64,000 bases of DNA from contig NZ_CP086727.1 in assembly GCF_020906275.1 (NCBI RefSeq), positions 3,155,001 to 3,219,000 on the forward strand, in the 5' to 3' direction. Below the pieces are notes generated by a model. It had not been told where the DNA came from. It saw only the letters and a list, made by a program, of their open reading frames with translations, and did not search any database. Position 1 is the first letter of the stretch, and each line of letters starts with the position of its first letter. Below, piece by piece: positions 34,608 through 43,941 of this stretch. The DNA is from Parasphingorhabdus litoris DSM 22379. Its GTDB lineage: Bacteria; Pseudomonadota; Alphaproteobacteria; Sphingomonadales; Sphingomonadaceae. Position numbers and translations under genes: made by a program.

Positions 34608-35669
34608 ATGATACTCTCCATCACCTGTCTTTTGGTTGCTTGCCACGCAGTCGAAACGGATGAAGACGGCGCGCTGTTGCCGCGCACCGTGGCATTAAGC
34701 AAGACAAAACCGGCCGACGGTTACGCATCCCATATTTTTGTTGGCTCCGTTCAGTCATCGGAGCGTGCCCGCCTGGCCTTCGCGCAGGCAGGCTCAATTG
34801 GAATCACAAATGTCGAGATCGGTGATCACGTAAACCAGGGGACACAGTTGGCGACGCTTGAAGTACAACCTTTTGAACGCCGCCGGGAGCAGGCTCGGGC
34901 AGGTCTGGATCGAGCGAGAGCTGCGTTTAACGAAGTCGAAAAGCGTCACGCTGCCCAGAAAAGCCTTGTCGAGCGAGGGTTTTTCCGCAGACTGACTTTT
35001 GAAAGTACAGTAGCGCAGCTTGAGGTCGCACGCGCCGACGTCCGTACGGCAGAGGCCGAGCTGGCACTCTCCGAGCGGACAATCCGCGAAGCGCGCATTG
35101 TGTCGCCGATTAGCGGGACCGTGGCGCAGCGAATGGCGGAACCAGGTGAGTTTGTGCAGCCCGGTCAGACCATATTCGAAATTGACGGGGACGGCAGCTT
35201 GGAAGCGATCATTCCAGTGCCCGCGGCAATGGCAGCCAAATTGTCGCAAGGTGTCGATGTCATTCTGGAAAGCGCTGGCGAAAAGATCGAAGGAAAGGTC
35301 TTGCATATCGGCGAGCGGCAAGGCCGTGGCGGCCTGGTCACAATCGAGGTCCTGATAGGTGAACAAGCCGACGGTTTCCATCCGGGCGCAACGGTGGAGG
35401 CCCGATTCATTCTTTCACAACAGCAAGGCGAGATAGTCGAAATTCCCTTGTCGGCTTTTCTTCCTGGAGCAGCGCCAAACCGCGGCACGGTATTTGCGTT
35501 CAATAGCGATACCAGACGTGTTAAACAGCTGGATGTAGCGGTGCGTCCGGCTGATGGAGAAACATTGCTCACGTCATCCCTTGCCCCGGGCATGTTGGTG
35601 GTCTCCGCAGGGGTTCGATTTCTGAACGATGGCGACCTCGTCAACGCTCTTCCTGTGACGGCGGATTAG
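34608..35669 (+). CDS. RND efflux periplasmic adaptor (lipoprotein)
   Basis: 353 residues from the ATG at 34608, preferred because AGGA lies five bases upstream and because it gives a lipoprotein signal, MILSITCLLVACHA, with the lipobox LVAC. An in-frame ATG 126 bp earlier would give an unlikely leader. The chain shows the MFP layout: barrel-sandwich halves (SIGITNVEIGDHVNQGTQLATLEV and ARIVSPISGTVAQRMAEPGEFVQPGQTIFEI) flanking a coiled-coil hairpin of about 60 residues, then beta-barrel and membrane-proximal domains. It links the RND pump to an outer-membrane channel, not encoded here. The pump gene follows 4 bp later. Confidence 0.93.
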   Translation: MILSITCLLVACHAVETDEDGALLPRTVALSKTKPADGYASHIFVGSVQSSERARLAFAQAGSIGITNVEIGDHVNQGTQLATLEVQPFERRREQARAGLDRARAAFNEVEKRHAAQKSLVERGFFRRLTFESTVAQLEVARADVRTAEAELALSERTIREARIVSPISGTVAQRMAEPGEFVQPGQTIFEIDGDGSLEAIIPVPAAMAAKLSQGVDVILESAGEKIEGKVLHIGERQGRGGLVTIEVLIGEQADGFHPGATVEARFILSQQQGEIVEIPLSAFLPGAAPNRGTVFAFNSDTRRVKQLDVAVRPADGETLLTSSLAPGMLVVSAGVRFLNDGDLVNALPVTAD

Positions 35670-35673
35670 AACA

Positions 35674-38600
35674 ATGCGCATCGCTTCTGCCGCGCTCCGT
35701 TATGATCGCCTAACACTGTTCTGCATTCTGATCGTCGTTATCGGCGGCCTGCTCGTGCTGCGCAGCTTCCCGTCGCAGGAAGAACCGACAATTCCCGTCA
35801 AACAGGCTGTCATTTATGTAGAAAACCGAAGCCTGTCCGTTTGGGAAGCCGAAAACCTGATCGCCAAACCGCTGGAGGCCGCGATCGAGCAGTTGCCGGA
35901 AGTAACCAATATCTTCCCGACGGTCCGCGCCGGTGTGGTTCAGCTCCGCGTCGAACTGGCCGATGATCATGTCGATACAGACGCTGCATGGGCGCGACTG
36001 CGCACGCGAATTGCCGAAGCGAGACTCCCCGAAGGATCTATTGGCCCGTTTGTTGACGACGATTTCGGCAAGGTTGCAGTCGCGACATATGCAATCGTTC
36101 CCAGCGAAGGCTATAGTTGGGGTGATACACGGTTGGCCGTTAGAGAATTTGTTGACGCCTTGAATAAGTTAAACGGTGTCGGCCGGATCACCGTCACCGG
36201 CATGCAGACCGAGCGTGCGGTAATTACGCTTTCCAGGAACGATGTTGGGGCTCTCGACCTTTCGACAGCGGAGATCGCGGCGGTTGTCAACGCCGAAACC
36301 GCATCCAAACCGGCTGGTTTTTTGCAAGTCGGTGGGCAACTGCTCGATATTGATGCCGACGGTCGTATGAGTGACCTCGAAGATCTTCGCAATGTCAGAA
36401 TACCGCTTTCTGACGGCGGCGCAGTAGCGCTGCGCAACGTCGCGGACATTCGGCGCGAAACCGTCGAGCCGCTTGAGACAGCCGTCTTGTTCGATGGTCG
36501 ACCCGCCGTCGTCATTGGTGTCGAAATGCAACCGGGGATGAATGTCCAGATGTTTGGCAAAGAGCTTCGTCATCGAACCGAGGCGTTAGAAGATCGGCTG
36601 CCCGTCGGTTTCGAGCTTACCGAAATCAGCTTTCAGGCCGACGTGGTCACCGACGTCATCGCCGACATGCAGCGCACCCTTTATCTGACCGTTGCCGTGG
36701 TCCTGATTGTCACGATTGTCTTTTTGGGTTGGCGAACGGGACTTGTTGTCGGTTTGTCGATCCCAATTACCATGCTGGCCTCTCTGCTCGTTATGCATCC
36801 ACTTGATCTCGAACTTAACCAGGTCACAATTGCATCCTTCATCATCGCGCTCGGCATCCTTGTCGACAATGCAACGGTGATTGCCGAAGACATATCGCGG
36901 CGTGTTGCGAGCGGCGAAGCAAATGAAAGCGCGGCGTCGGAGGCTTCCAGAACGCTCGGCCCGCCCTTGCTGGTGTCAACACTAGCCACCGCGTTGGCTT
37001 TCGCGCCACCGATCTTCGCTGGCAGCCTGTCGGCGGAGTATATGCGCGGCCTCGCTTTCGTCATGGCAATTGTACTGATCATCTCCTGGATCGTAGCTGT
37101 TGCGGTGACGCCGCTTTTAATCCGTATGTTGACTTCTCATCACCAACCCCTTCCATCAGCCTCTGCTGAGACAAATGCGGAACAGCGCCGCGAACCATGG
37201 TTCATAGATGTCTATCGCAAAATTCTCATGCGCATCCTTCGGGTTCGCATTGCTTTTTCTGCGGCGATGGTCGGTCTCTTGATGATAGCGATCTGGGCAA
37301 CGTGGAGCATTCCCTTCAGCTTTCTTCCACCATCTGATCGCGATCAGTTCCAGATACCCTTCGAAATCGCTCCGGGAGCGCGGCCACAGGCAACCCAAGA
37401 CGCAGTTGAGGCCGTTTCCACGTTTCTGAACGACCGCGAACATAATCCAGACGTCATCAATCACGTTGCCTATATCGGCTCAGGAGGACCTCGGTTCATC
37501 CTTGGTCTTAACCCGCCCACAGCGGCGCCCCATCGCGCCTTTTTTGTCGTCAATACAGAGAATGGCGCGAATATTGAGGGGATCATTACCCGCGTTCGCG
37601 ACCATATCCGAACCACAATGCCGAACACTGAAGCACAGCCCAAACGCTTTTCACTTGGCGAAACCGATGCCGGCACCGCGGTTTTGCGGATATCAGGGCC
37701 CGATGCAGACAGCTTAAGGGCACATGGCGAAGCTCTACGGAAAGCTTTCGCGCAGATTCCGGGGACAGTGGAGGTTCGCCATGACTGGGAAACCATGGTC
37801 ACGAGGCTGCATGCCGATGTCGATGATGTGCGTCTGCTTGGCAGCGGCCTCTCCGCAGATCAGGTCGCCACAGCTCTGGAGAGCGCAGTTCGCGGTACAG
37901 CGGTCACGGTTTTTCAAGAGCATGGGGCGCAGTTGCCCGTGATCATCCGAGTGCCTGAAACAGAAAGATCGGATTTCGACGCCATCAGATCACTAACTAT
38001 AGCTGGTCAAGACGGTCAGTTAATTCCACTTTCGACTGTCGCCGACTTCACATTGGTCGACGAACCGAGCGTGATCCAAAGGCGAAATCACCAACGCACG
38101 ATTACGATTTCCGCTCGCCATCCTGACATGACGGCGCAAGAGCTTGTTGATCATGTGCAGCCTGTGATCGATGCCCTTCCATTGGAAACGAACGAAATCA
38201 TTGCAGTTGGTGGCGAAATTGAAGAATCAATGGAAGCCTCAGCCGCGATCACCGAATATATGCCGCACTGCCTAATCGTGATCCTGGGCCTGTTTCTGCT
38301 GCAATTCAATTCGGCTCGCCGGACGGCGATCATTGCTGCCTCTATTCCATTTTGTATTGTCGGCGTTAGCACGGCTCTGCTGATGACGCGCATGCCTTTC
38401 GACTTTATGTCGTTTCTTGGCATCTTCGCGCTCATTGGAACCATCGTATCCAACGCGATTCTGGTGATTGAGCGGGTGGATCAACTGCGCGCCGAAGGAG
38501 CTACAGCTTATCGGGCCTTGGTCGATGGCGCAGCGCAACGGCTGCGGCCGATTGTGTTGACCCAGCTGACCACCATTTTCGGATTAATCCCCCTAATGCT

Positions 38601-38796
38601 AGCGGCCGAGCCGTTATGGATATCCTTCAATATCGTGGTTGTCGGCGGACTAATTGCTGGCACATTGATCAGTCTTGGTCTCGTTCCCGTCCTCTATGCC
38701 ATGATGTTTCGGGTCGTACCAGACGATCAAGATAACTCTCCTCACAAAAGCGGACACGGAACCAGCAAGGAGGATGAAAACCATGTACGGGCTTAA
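35674..38796 (+). CDS. RND multidrug efflux pump, inner-membrane component
   Basis: 1040 residues, the normal HAE1/AcrB-type size. One N-terminal helix, a large periplasmic domain, six helices (about 335-545), a second periplasmic domain and a final helical group. Motifs: helix-4 GILVDNATVIAEDISRRV, with the family Asp near residue 400, and later SFLGIFALIGTIVSNAILVIERV, with the C-terminal repeat equivalent. Sequence character resembles the HAE1 branch found without its own outer-membrane channel. It is co-transcribed with the adaptor gene and overlaps the hydrolase gene by 14 bp. Confidence 0.95.
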   Translation: MRIASAALRYDRLTLFCILIVVIGGLLVLRSFPSQEEPTIPVKQAVIYVENRSLSVWEAENLIAKPLEAAIEQLPEVTNIFPTVRAGVVQLRVELADDHVDTDAAWARLRTRIAEARLPEGSIGPFVDDDFGKVAVATYAIVPSEGYSWGDTRLAVREFVDALNKLNGVGRITVTGMQTERAVITLSRNDVGALDLSTAEIAAVVNAETASKPAGFLQVGGQLLDIDADGRMSDLEDLRNVRIPLSDGGAVALRNVADIRRETVEPLETAVLFDGRPAVVIGVEMQPGMNVQMFGKELRHRTEALEDRLPVGFELTEISFQADVVTDVIADMQRTLYLTVAVVLIVTIVFLGWRTGLVVGLSIPITMLASLLVMHPLDLELNQVTIASFIIALGILVDNATVIAEDISRRVASGEANESAASEASRTLGPPLLVSTLATALAFAPPIFAGSLSAEYMRGLAFVMAIVLIISWIVAVAVTPLLIRMLTSHHQPLPSASAETNAEQRREPWFIDVYRKILMRILRVRIAFSAAMVGLLMIAIWATWSIPFSFLPPSDRDQFQIPFEIAPGARPQATQDAVEAVSTFLNDREHNPDVINHVAYIGSGGPRFILGLNPPTAAPHRAFFVVNTENGANIEGIITRVRDHIRTTMPNTEAQPKRFSLGETDAGTAVLRISGPDADSLRAHGEALRKAFAQIPGTVEVRHDWETMVTRLHADVDDVRLLGSGLSADQVATALESAVRGTAVTVFQEHGAQLPVIIRVPETERSDFDAIRSLTIAGQDGQLIPLSTVADFTLVDEPSVIQRRNHQRTITISARHPDMTAQELVDHVQPVIDALPLETNEIIAVGGEIEESMEASAAITEYMPHCLIVILGLFLLQFNSARRTAIIAASIPFCIVGVSTALLMTRMPFDFMSFLGIFALIGTIVSNAILVIERVDQLRAEGATAYRALVDGAAQRLRPIVLTQLTTIFGLIPLMLAAEPLWISFNIVVVGGLIAGTLISLGLVPVLYAMMFRVVPDDQDNSPHKSGHGTSKEDENHVRA

Positions 38797-39619
38797 CATG
38801 CAATATGTTGCCGTCGAACGGTTCGTGCCGATTGGCTACAGCCTTATTGGACCGAAAAAAGACGTTCCGCTGGTCATCTGCCACGGGCTCGGCGCCTACC
38901 ATATTCAGTGGGAAACGGAGGCGCGCCAATTGGCGCAATCCCGGCCAGTGCTGACGATTGATCTTCGCGGTCATGGCGCCTCCGCTGTTGTGCGTAACGG
39001 GCAGATCGAGGACTATTCGCTAGAGCGCATGGCGCGTGATGTGATTGGAGTTATCGAGCATTGCGGCTTCGATCGTGTTCACTTTCTCGGCAACTCGCTC
39101 GGCGGTATGATAGGGCTTGAGATTGCCCGAACACGTCCGGACTTGTTGCGGTCACTCGTCACTTGCGGTACGGCCTTTAAATTCAAACTGTCACCGCTGG
39201 TGGTTTGGACAAAGCTGGTGATATACTATCTGCTGGGCCGCCGCCTGCCGAAGTTCATTGCGCGCCATGCAACGATCAATGAAGCCATGCGTCCGCTTGT
39301 CGAAGAAATGTATGCGAACGCATCTCGCAAAGTCATGCACCTAATCGACCGTCAGATTTACATTTTCGACCGCCTGGAAACCGCGCAAGCGTTCGAAGGT
39401 CATCTCATCGTGATGCGCGGCGAGCGCGATACCACTATCAACCGGTATCTTGATCGCTCCATTGAAGTTCTGAAAAACAAAATAAATTTTCATGTTATCG
39501 ATTTGCCCGGCGTCGGCCATTTCACCAACCTCGATCAACCCGCCCTATTCCAGAGTTGTCTGAAAGAGGCGCTGGATCGCGTAGAAGAGTCAGCGGAAAA
39601 CGCCTGCCCCCCATCATAA
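38783..39619 (+). CDS. Alpha/beta hydrolase
   Basis: 278 residues from the ATG at 38783; a perfect AAGGAGG ends 9 bases upstream, while the ATG at 38774 directly abuts it. The fold shows the oxyanion HGLGAYH, nucleophile elbow FLGNSLGGMIG (Ser near 99), acid in MRGERDTTINR and His in LPGVGHFTNLDQP. It resembles 3-oxoadipate enol-lactonase (PcaD)-type hydrolases. It is translationally coupled to the RND pump gene, suggesting enzymatic detoxification of an ester or lactone that the pump also exports; this is inference. Confidence 0.88.
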   Translation: MYGLNMQYVAVERFVPIGYSLIGPKKDVPLVICHGLGAYHIQWETEARQLAQSRPVLTIDLRGHGASAVVRNGQIEDYSLERMARDVIGVIEHCGFDRVHFLGNSLGGMIGLEIARTRPDLLRSLVTCGTAFKFKLSPLVVWTKLVIYYLLGRRLPKFIARHATINEAMRPLVEEMYANASRKVMHLIDRQIYIFDRLETAQAFEGHLIVMRGERDTTINRYLDRSIEVLKNKINFHVIDLPGVGHFTNLDQPALFQSCLKEALDRVEESAENACPPS

Positions 39620-39690
39620 GACAAATTATCAACCTGACCCAATCCAAGTGATAATCCTATTTATGTTGAGTCGGGTACTGGGCCGTTATC

Positions 39691-39750
39691 GGACTGTCCG
39701 TTTTTGATCTGCTGGTGCGATAAAGCTGCCGTTCCGCTAACGACCCAATT
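39691..39750. repeat. Decayed intergenic repeat element, copy 1
   Basis: Contains CTGTCCGTTTTTGATC and, about 30 bp later, AAAGCTGCCGTT. Similar pieces occur in two other gene gaps (43501-43657 and 50811-50868). The surrounding gap (39620-39875) has no convincing gene. Confidence 0.3.
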
Positions 39751-39875
39751 GCAGACGTTCGAAGAAGCCGGCCCCGATGTCTGGTTAGGGCGCAAACGCA
39801 GAGATTATAGAAACGGTCAGACGAGCAAAGTCCCTAACCAAAATTTCTTGATGAACCATTGGAATCAAAACTCAA

Positions 39876-41648
39876 TTAGGCCAATCGGTCCAACACCTGC
39901 TTCATTCTGACTGCACAGACCAAGCATGCAATCGGAACTGCAAAAACCAAAACTATACCGAGTACAATCAAGTAACCAAGATAGAATTGGACCCGAATTT
40001 CACCGTCTTCCTGTTCGTGGAAAAATTCGGTGACCGCACAGAGTGCCATGACCAGCATAGTCATTGTCCCGCTAAAATAGAGAATTGGAGATCCAAAAAT
40101 TTCCGTGCCTATCCCGGATATCGAGAACTGGGGACTAACAACATTTGCGATAAAGAGCGAAAATGCTGCTCCAATAACGGCCCAACTGATAGATTTCTGT
40201 ATTTTTTCATTCACCAACAAGCGCAAGTCACCAAAGCGATTGCGATTATATATCATGACCCAGATTAACGCATAAGCTGGTATTAGAACCTGTACGTTCA
40301 TATAGTGAAACTCATTTGTCAGATAACCAGCAACCAACAGGATACACAATAATGGCCCTATCCTGAGATACCAGCGGATCAGGAAGCTTTCGGAATCCGC
40401 AACATAGCGCGTACCACTGCCGATCAACGCGGCACCCGACAATAGCGCCAAGCAAATTGTTGCAATTAGCGAGTTAGATACAAAGACTGCGGCTAGCGGT
40501 AATAACAACAAGCATAGATAGCTGACCATCTCGATAAACAACGATACCGTGCCGCCTTGACGACCATTTTCGACAGAAACTTGGTCGTTGATCAGAAACG
40601 TTCGTAGCCTGGAAAAAACCATGAACGGGACTGCCAATTTGAAGACAGAAAAAAGTGATTTGAAACTGATATCATTGACCGCAAAATAGCTAAACTGCTC
40701 TTCAAATCGAAGGGTCATCAAGTAGGCAAAGACGGGCAAACAAATGAAGTAGTGAAATACAGAAACCCAATTGGCGGAAGGCTCCTCTTGTGGTTTGCGC
40801 CACGCGTCAATTGCATCCAGATCTAATAAAAACTCGGCTCCGGGATAGTTGACATCTATCTCGTCAATAAAGTCCTGGACATAATCGCCATCGGTAAAAC
40901 GATCCCATCGAGAAGGCTGCTTGTTTCCGCTGCGTAGTATTTTCAGGGCTGCTTTATGGCTGCCACCCTTCTCTTGTTCGTCAAGCCAGATTTGCGCCGC
41001 AGCCATTTCAGCGGCTTGGGATATCGGCCATTCCAGACCGATTGTATCGGCCCGCTTAGCCCAGCCATAGTCTATGTCCGCCATTCTTAACAATGTAGCG
41101 GCTTTCTGATCAGCACATACGACCATATCGGCCAGCGCGTTTTCGACCGATTCTGCAACATATAATTGTTCCAGTGCTGGATCGCCATGGATAGCGCGAT
41201 AGTGGGATTTCATCGCCGATGTAGCAAGCGGTTCATCCGTCGTGGAATTGAGCAGCTTGTTAAGAGCGCTCAAATTCTCGTTTATCGTAGCGGACGATTC
41301 GATCTCAATTTGAAAGTCTTGTTCTTCAGGTTCTTCACTTTCCGGTTCAGCACCGATCTGGGAAAGAAAATCCTGGCCTATCTCGGGTTGATAGTCGCCG
41401 CCTTTTTCATCTGCTTTACCGAAATATTCGTCTTCAAAGTCATAATCATCGTAGTCTTCATCATAGTCATCTTCCCATTGGGCTGGCCCCAGCGCGTAGT
41501 CATAGGCTTCACGCAAAGCGATAAAGGCATTCGGGTTGGCGTCGACGTCTATTGTTTTCAGAATTTTTGTATAGGCGTGTTTGATCGTCCGTTTGTCGTC
41601 GGTCTTTTCAATTTGCAGGTCTTTCCAGGGATAGTCGCTGGTACTCAC
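39876..41648 (-). CDS. Membrane J-domain-like partner of HscC
   Basis: 590 residues. The N-terminus (YPWKDLQIEKTDDKRTIKHAYTKIL.. FIALREAYDYAL, about 6-55) has the helix pattern of a J domain, but the loop reads KTIDVDANPNAF, so the HPD tripeptide needed to stimulate Hsp70 ATPase is absent. An acidic Asp/Glu/Tyr-rich linker (about 57-120) and a helical region follow, then about eight transmembrane helices (about 300-585). The gene order, directly after hscC with a 4-bp overlap, mirrors E. coli hscC with djlB/djlC. It probably recruits HscC to the inner membrane, by a mechanism without HPD or with a variant of it. Confidence 0.82.
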   Translation of the reverse strand: MSTSDYPWKDLQIEKTDDKRTIKHAYTKILKTIDVDANPNAFIALREAYDYALGPAQWEDDYDEDYDDYDFEDEYFGKADEKGGDYQPEIGQDFLSQIGAEPESEEPEEQDFQIEIESSATINENLSALNKLLNSTTDEPLATSAMKSHYRAIHGDPALEQLYVAESVENALADMVVCADQKAATLLRMADIDYGWAKRADTIGLEWPISQAAEMAAAQIWLDEQEKGGSHKAALKILRSGNKQPSRWDRFTDGDYVQDFIDEIDVNYPGAEFLLDLDAIDAWRKPQEEPSANWVSVFHYFICLPVFAYLMTLRFEEQFSYFAVNDISFKSLFSVFKLAVPFMVFSRLRTFLINDQVSVENGRQGGTVSLFIEMVSYLCLLLLPLAAVFVSNSLIATICLALLSGAALIGSGTRYVADSESFLIRWYLRIGPLLCILLVAGYLTNEFHYMNVQVLIPAYALIWVMIYNRNRFGDLRLLVNEKIQKSISWAVIGAAFSLFIANVVSPQFSISGIGTEIFGSPILYFSGTMTMLVMALCAVTEFFHEQEDGEIRVQFYLGYLIVLGIVLVFAVPIACLVCAVRMKQVLDRLA

Positions 41649-43351
41649 AGTATCGGCGCACCTTCTATTTCCGTCAGCCTCTCCGATATTTCATCCCGGG
41701 ACTGTTTGATCAGTTTGGGGTCCTGCTTTTCCAAGACTGCGGAAAATTGAGAAATGAGCTCACCGATATAAACGCGCTCTTCGCCAAGAGCGCTTTGGAA
41801 ACACCGGTCTGCACGCGCCATGATCGCGGCATTCTCGCTTTCCTCACGGGGGTGGACTTTCAGTTTTTCGAGGGACTGACGCCGGTTTTTCAAATCTTTG
41901 GGTGATAGATTTTCCGCTCCATCCTGAATTACCAATTGTTCACGCAGGTCCGTTTTGGGAACGTGGATATCGACTTCCAGCAAGCCGCTGACATCATAAG
42001 TGAAGCGGACATCCAGCGATACTTCCCCGTCCCGCCCGGGCGGGACCGGCACTTCAATCCGGCCCAAAAAGACATTGCCGTCAACCCTGCGTGACTCGCC
42101 CTGATAGATATTGAACCGAACTTTTCTCTGGTTGGCGCTCATGGGGAAGAAGGTTTCCACCCTGCTGGCCGGTATGGCTGTATTCCGTTCGATGATCGGC
42201 GCAAAGAAGCCTTCGTGGATTTTGCCATTGGCATCTTGATGGGATGTATCAACGCCAAGGGTAAAAGGACAAACGTCGGTTAACCGTATCTCGTCTAGCG
42301 CTGAATCTTTTTGTTTGAGGCCAGCTTGAACTGCTGCACCCAACGCAACGGCATGATCCGGGTCGAGAGATGTGTCGGGAAAGCGTCCAAATAATTTGGT
42401 AACCGTGCGTCGCACTGACGGCATTCTTGTCGCACCGCCGACCAGTATGATTTTACCCAATTGATCCGCTTGCAGTCCGCTATCGCGAATGGATTGACGA
42501 AGTGGTCCGCGCAATCTCTCGATCAGCGGGTTGGCCTCTTGTTCAAATTGTGTTCTTGAAATGGAGCAGCGATGCTCCTGATCTTTCCACACAATGGAGA
42601 ATTCGACTGTCTCTTCATCGGTGAGTGCCCGGCGCGCGCGTTCGGCCGCTGCGCGCATGACTTCATGAAAGGCGGCTTCATCATCAACTTTGATAGCGCC
42701 CCAAGTGTCTATCCGGCTGCGGGCAAGCTTGATCATGACATCATTAAAGTCTTCACCGCCAAGCCAATTATCGCCTGCTGAGGCATGCACTTCTATGACG
42801 CCGTCAAAAATCTCAACAAGTGACACATCAAAAGTTCCACCGCCCAGGTCAAAAATGAGAAAGGGATCCTCATCATCTTTTTCATGTATGCCATGTGCCA
42901 GAGCCGCTGCTGTCGGCTCGTTGATAAGGCGCTGTACATTCAATCCTGCGAGTTCTCCGGCAAACCGAGTCGCCTTTCTCTGCCGGTCGTTAAAATAAGC
43001 AGGGACAGTGATAATTGCCTCGCTAACACTTGTTCCCAAATGGTTTTCGACATCTTCTTTCAATTGGCGAAGGACCAATGCGGACAGTTCTTCTGGCGAA
43101 AACGTCTTGGTGTTGAGGCTGATTTTTTTGTCTGTACCCATTAAACGTTTAAATGCTGACGTGGTGGATTCCGGGTGATAGGTCTCACGATCGCGCGCGG
43201 CTTTGCCAATCAGCAGTTCGTTTTTGTCATTCAAGCCAACAACCGATGGCGTCAGGAAATCTCCAAGTGAATTGGGAACCAATTCTGCTTTGCCGTCACG
43301 CCAAATTGAGCAGGCACTATTTGTTGTGCCTAAATCTATACCAACAATCAT
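41645..43351 (-). CDS. hscC: HscC-type Hsp70 chaperone
   Basis: 568 residues from the ATG at 43351 (MIVGIDLGTTNSACS), which begins exactly at the Hsp70 phosphate-1 motif; the longer frame adds a non-homologous leader. Other nucleotide-binding motifs are FLIFDLGGGTFDVSL (phosphate 2) and ILVGGATRMPSVRR (adenosine). The stretch IEVHASAGDNWLGGEDF and overall length (shorter than DnaK, with a reduced C-terminal lid) match HscC rather than DnaK or HscA. It is an ATP-dependent chaperone in the cytoplasm. An AGAAGGGA precedes the start. The stop overlaps the start of the J-like gene (ATGA). Confidence 0.93.
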   Translation of the reverse strand: MIVGIDLGTTNSACSIWRDGKAELVPNSLGDFLTPSVVGLNDKNELLIGKAARDRETYHPESTTSAFKRLMGTDKKISLNTKTFSPEELSALVLRQLKEDVENHLGTSVSEAIITVPAYFNDRQRKATRFAGELAGLNVQRLINEPTAAALAHGIHEKDDEDPFLIFDLGGGTFDVSLVEIFDGVIEVHASAGDNWLGGEDFNDVMIKLARSRIDTWGAIKVDDEAAFHEVMRAAAERARRALTDEETVEFSIVWKDQEHRCSISRTQFEQEANPLIERLRGPLRQSIRDSGLQADQLGKIILVGGATRMPSVRRTVTKLFGRFPDTSLDPDHAVALGAAVQAGLKQKDSALDEIRLTDVCPFTLGVDTSHQDANGKIHEGFFAPIIERNTAIPASRVETFFPMSANQRKVRFNIYQGESRRVDGNVFLGRIEVPVPPGRDGEVSLDVRFTYDVSGLLEVDIHVPKTDLREQLVIQDGAENLSPKDLKNRRQSLEKLKVHPREESENAAIMARADRCFQSALGEERVYIGELISQFSAVLEKQDPKLIKQSRDEISERLTEIEGAPIL

Positions 43352-43941
43352 AGCGTTTCCCTTCTCCCGTAGACTATATTTTGGCAAGAGGTTTCGAATG
43401 TATTTTGATAGTTGCAAATATCTTATAGCTAGGTTTCCGCAACATCGACTTTGGGTTTGTGGTAATCTGCTAAATATTAAACGCTAGAGTTGATGCGCGC
43501 TTTTGTCCGTTTTTTGGATGAATCTGCCGTTAGAAGTTGCTCGTTTTAATGACCGCTCTCCACCCCAATCTGGGTCATTCGGCGGTGGCTCGAAATGGGC
43601 CGGTTGCAGACAGTCTGGTTCTGACTGCTTGGAGCGCAAAAGCTGACGTTAGTTCCGAACAGGTCAGATGATCCAAGTATAACTAAATATCAAGAATACG
43701 GTCATCTACGGTCATGAGGAATATTTATGCCAGACTTCCGCCAAGAACATCTAATCGTTCAGTAGCCGCGTGATTTCTGATTAACGTAACTCCACTGAGT
43801 GAACTGCAGAAACGATAGAGTTTCGATGCGTAAAATTCAAATTCTGTTGAAATTTCCGCTGTTTAGTGTAATTAGGGTCAGTAAATTACTTTTTTAAATG
43901 GGGTTTTGAAAATATATTGATCGATACAAAGGGGATTACAG
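43352..43941. other. 590-bp gap between divergent genes
   Basis: No gene is seen. The middle (43501-43657) holds the best-preserved copy of the intergenic repeat noted separately. The part nearest 43942 is AT-rich (TTTTGAAAATATATTGATCG) and probably holds the promoter of the following secreted-protein gene. Confidence 0.5.
43501..43657. repeat. Decayed intergenic repeat element, copy 2
   Basis: Contains TTGTCCGTTTTTTGGA, CTGCCGTT, ATGACCGCTC and, near the end, GCGCAAAAGCTGACGTT. The inverted relation between ATGACCGCT and AGCTGACGTT is imperfect. It resembles copies at 39691 and 50811. This may be a sphingomonad intergenic repeat family, but similarity is weak. Confidence 0.35.

Noticed and set aside
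39704..39910. A 68-residue plus-strand frame in the gap after the hydrolase gene
   Set aside because: It overlaps the end of the J-like gene, has no ribosome-binding site and contains the decayed repeat.
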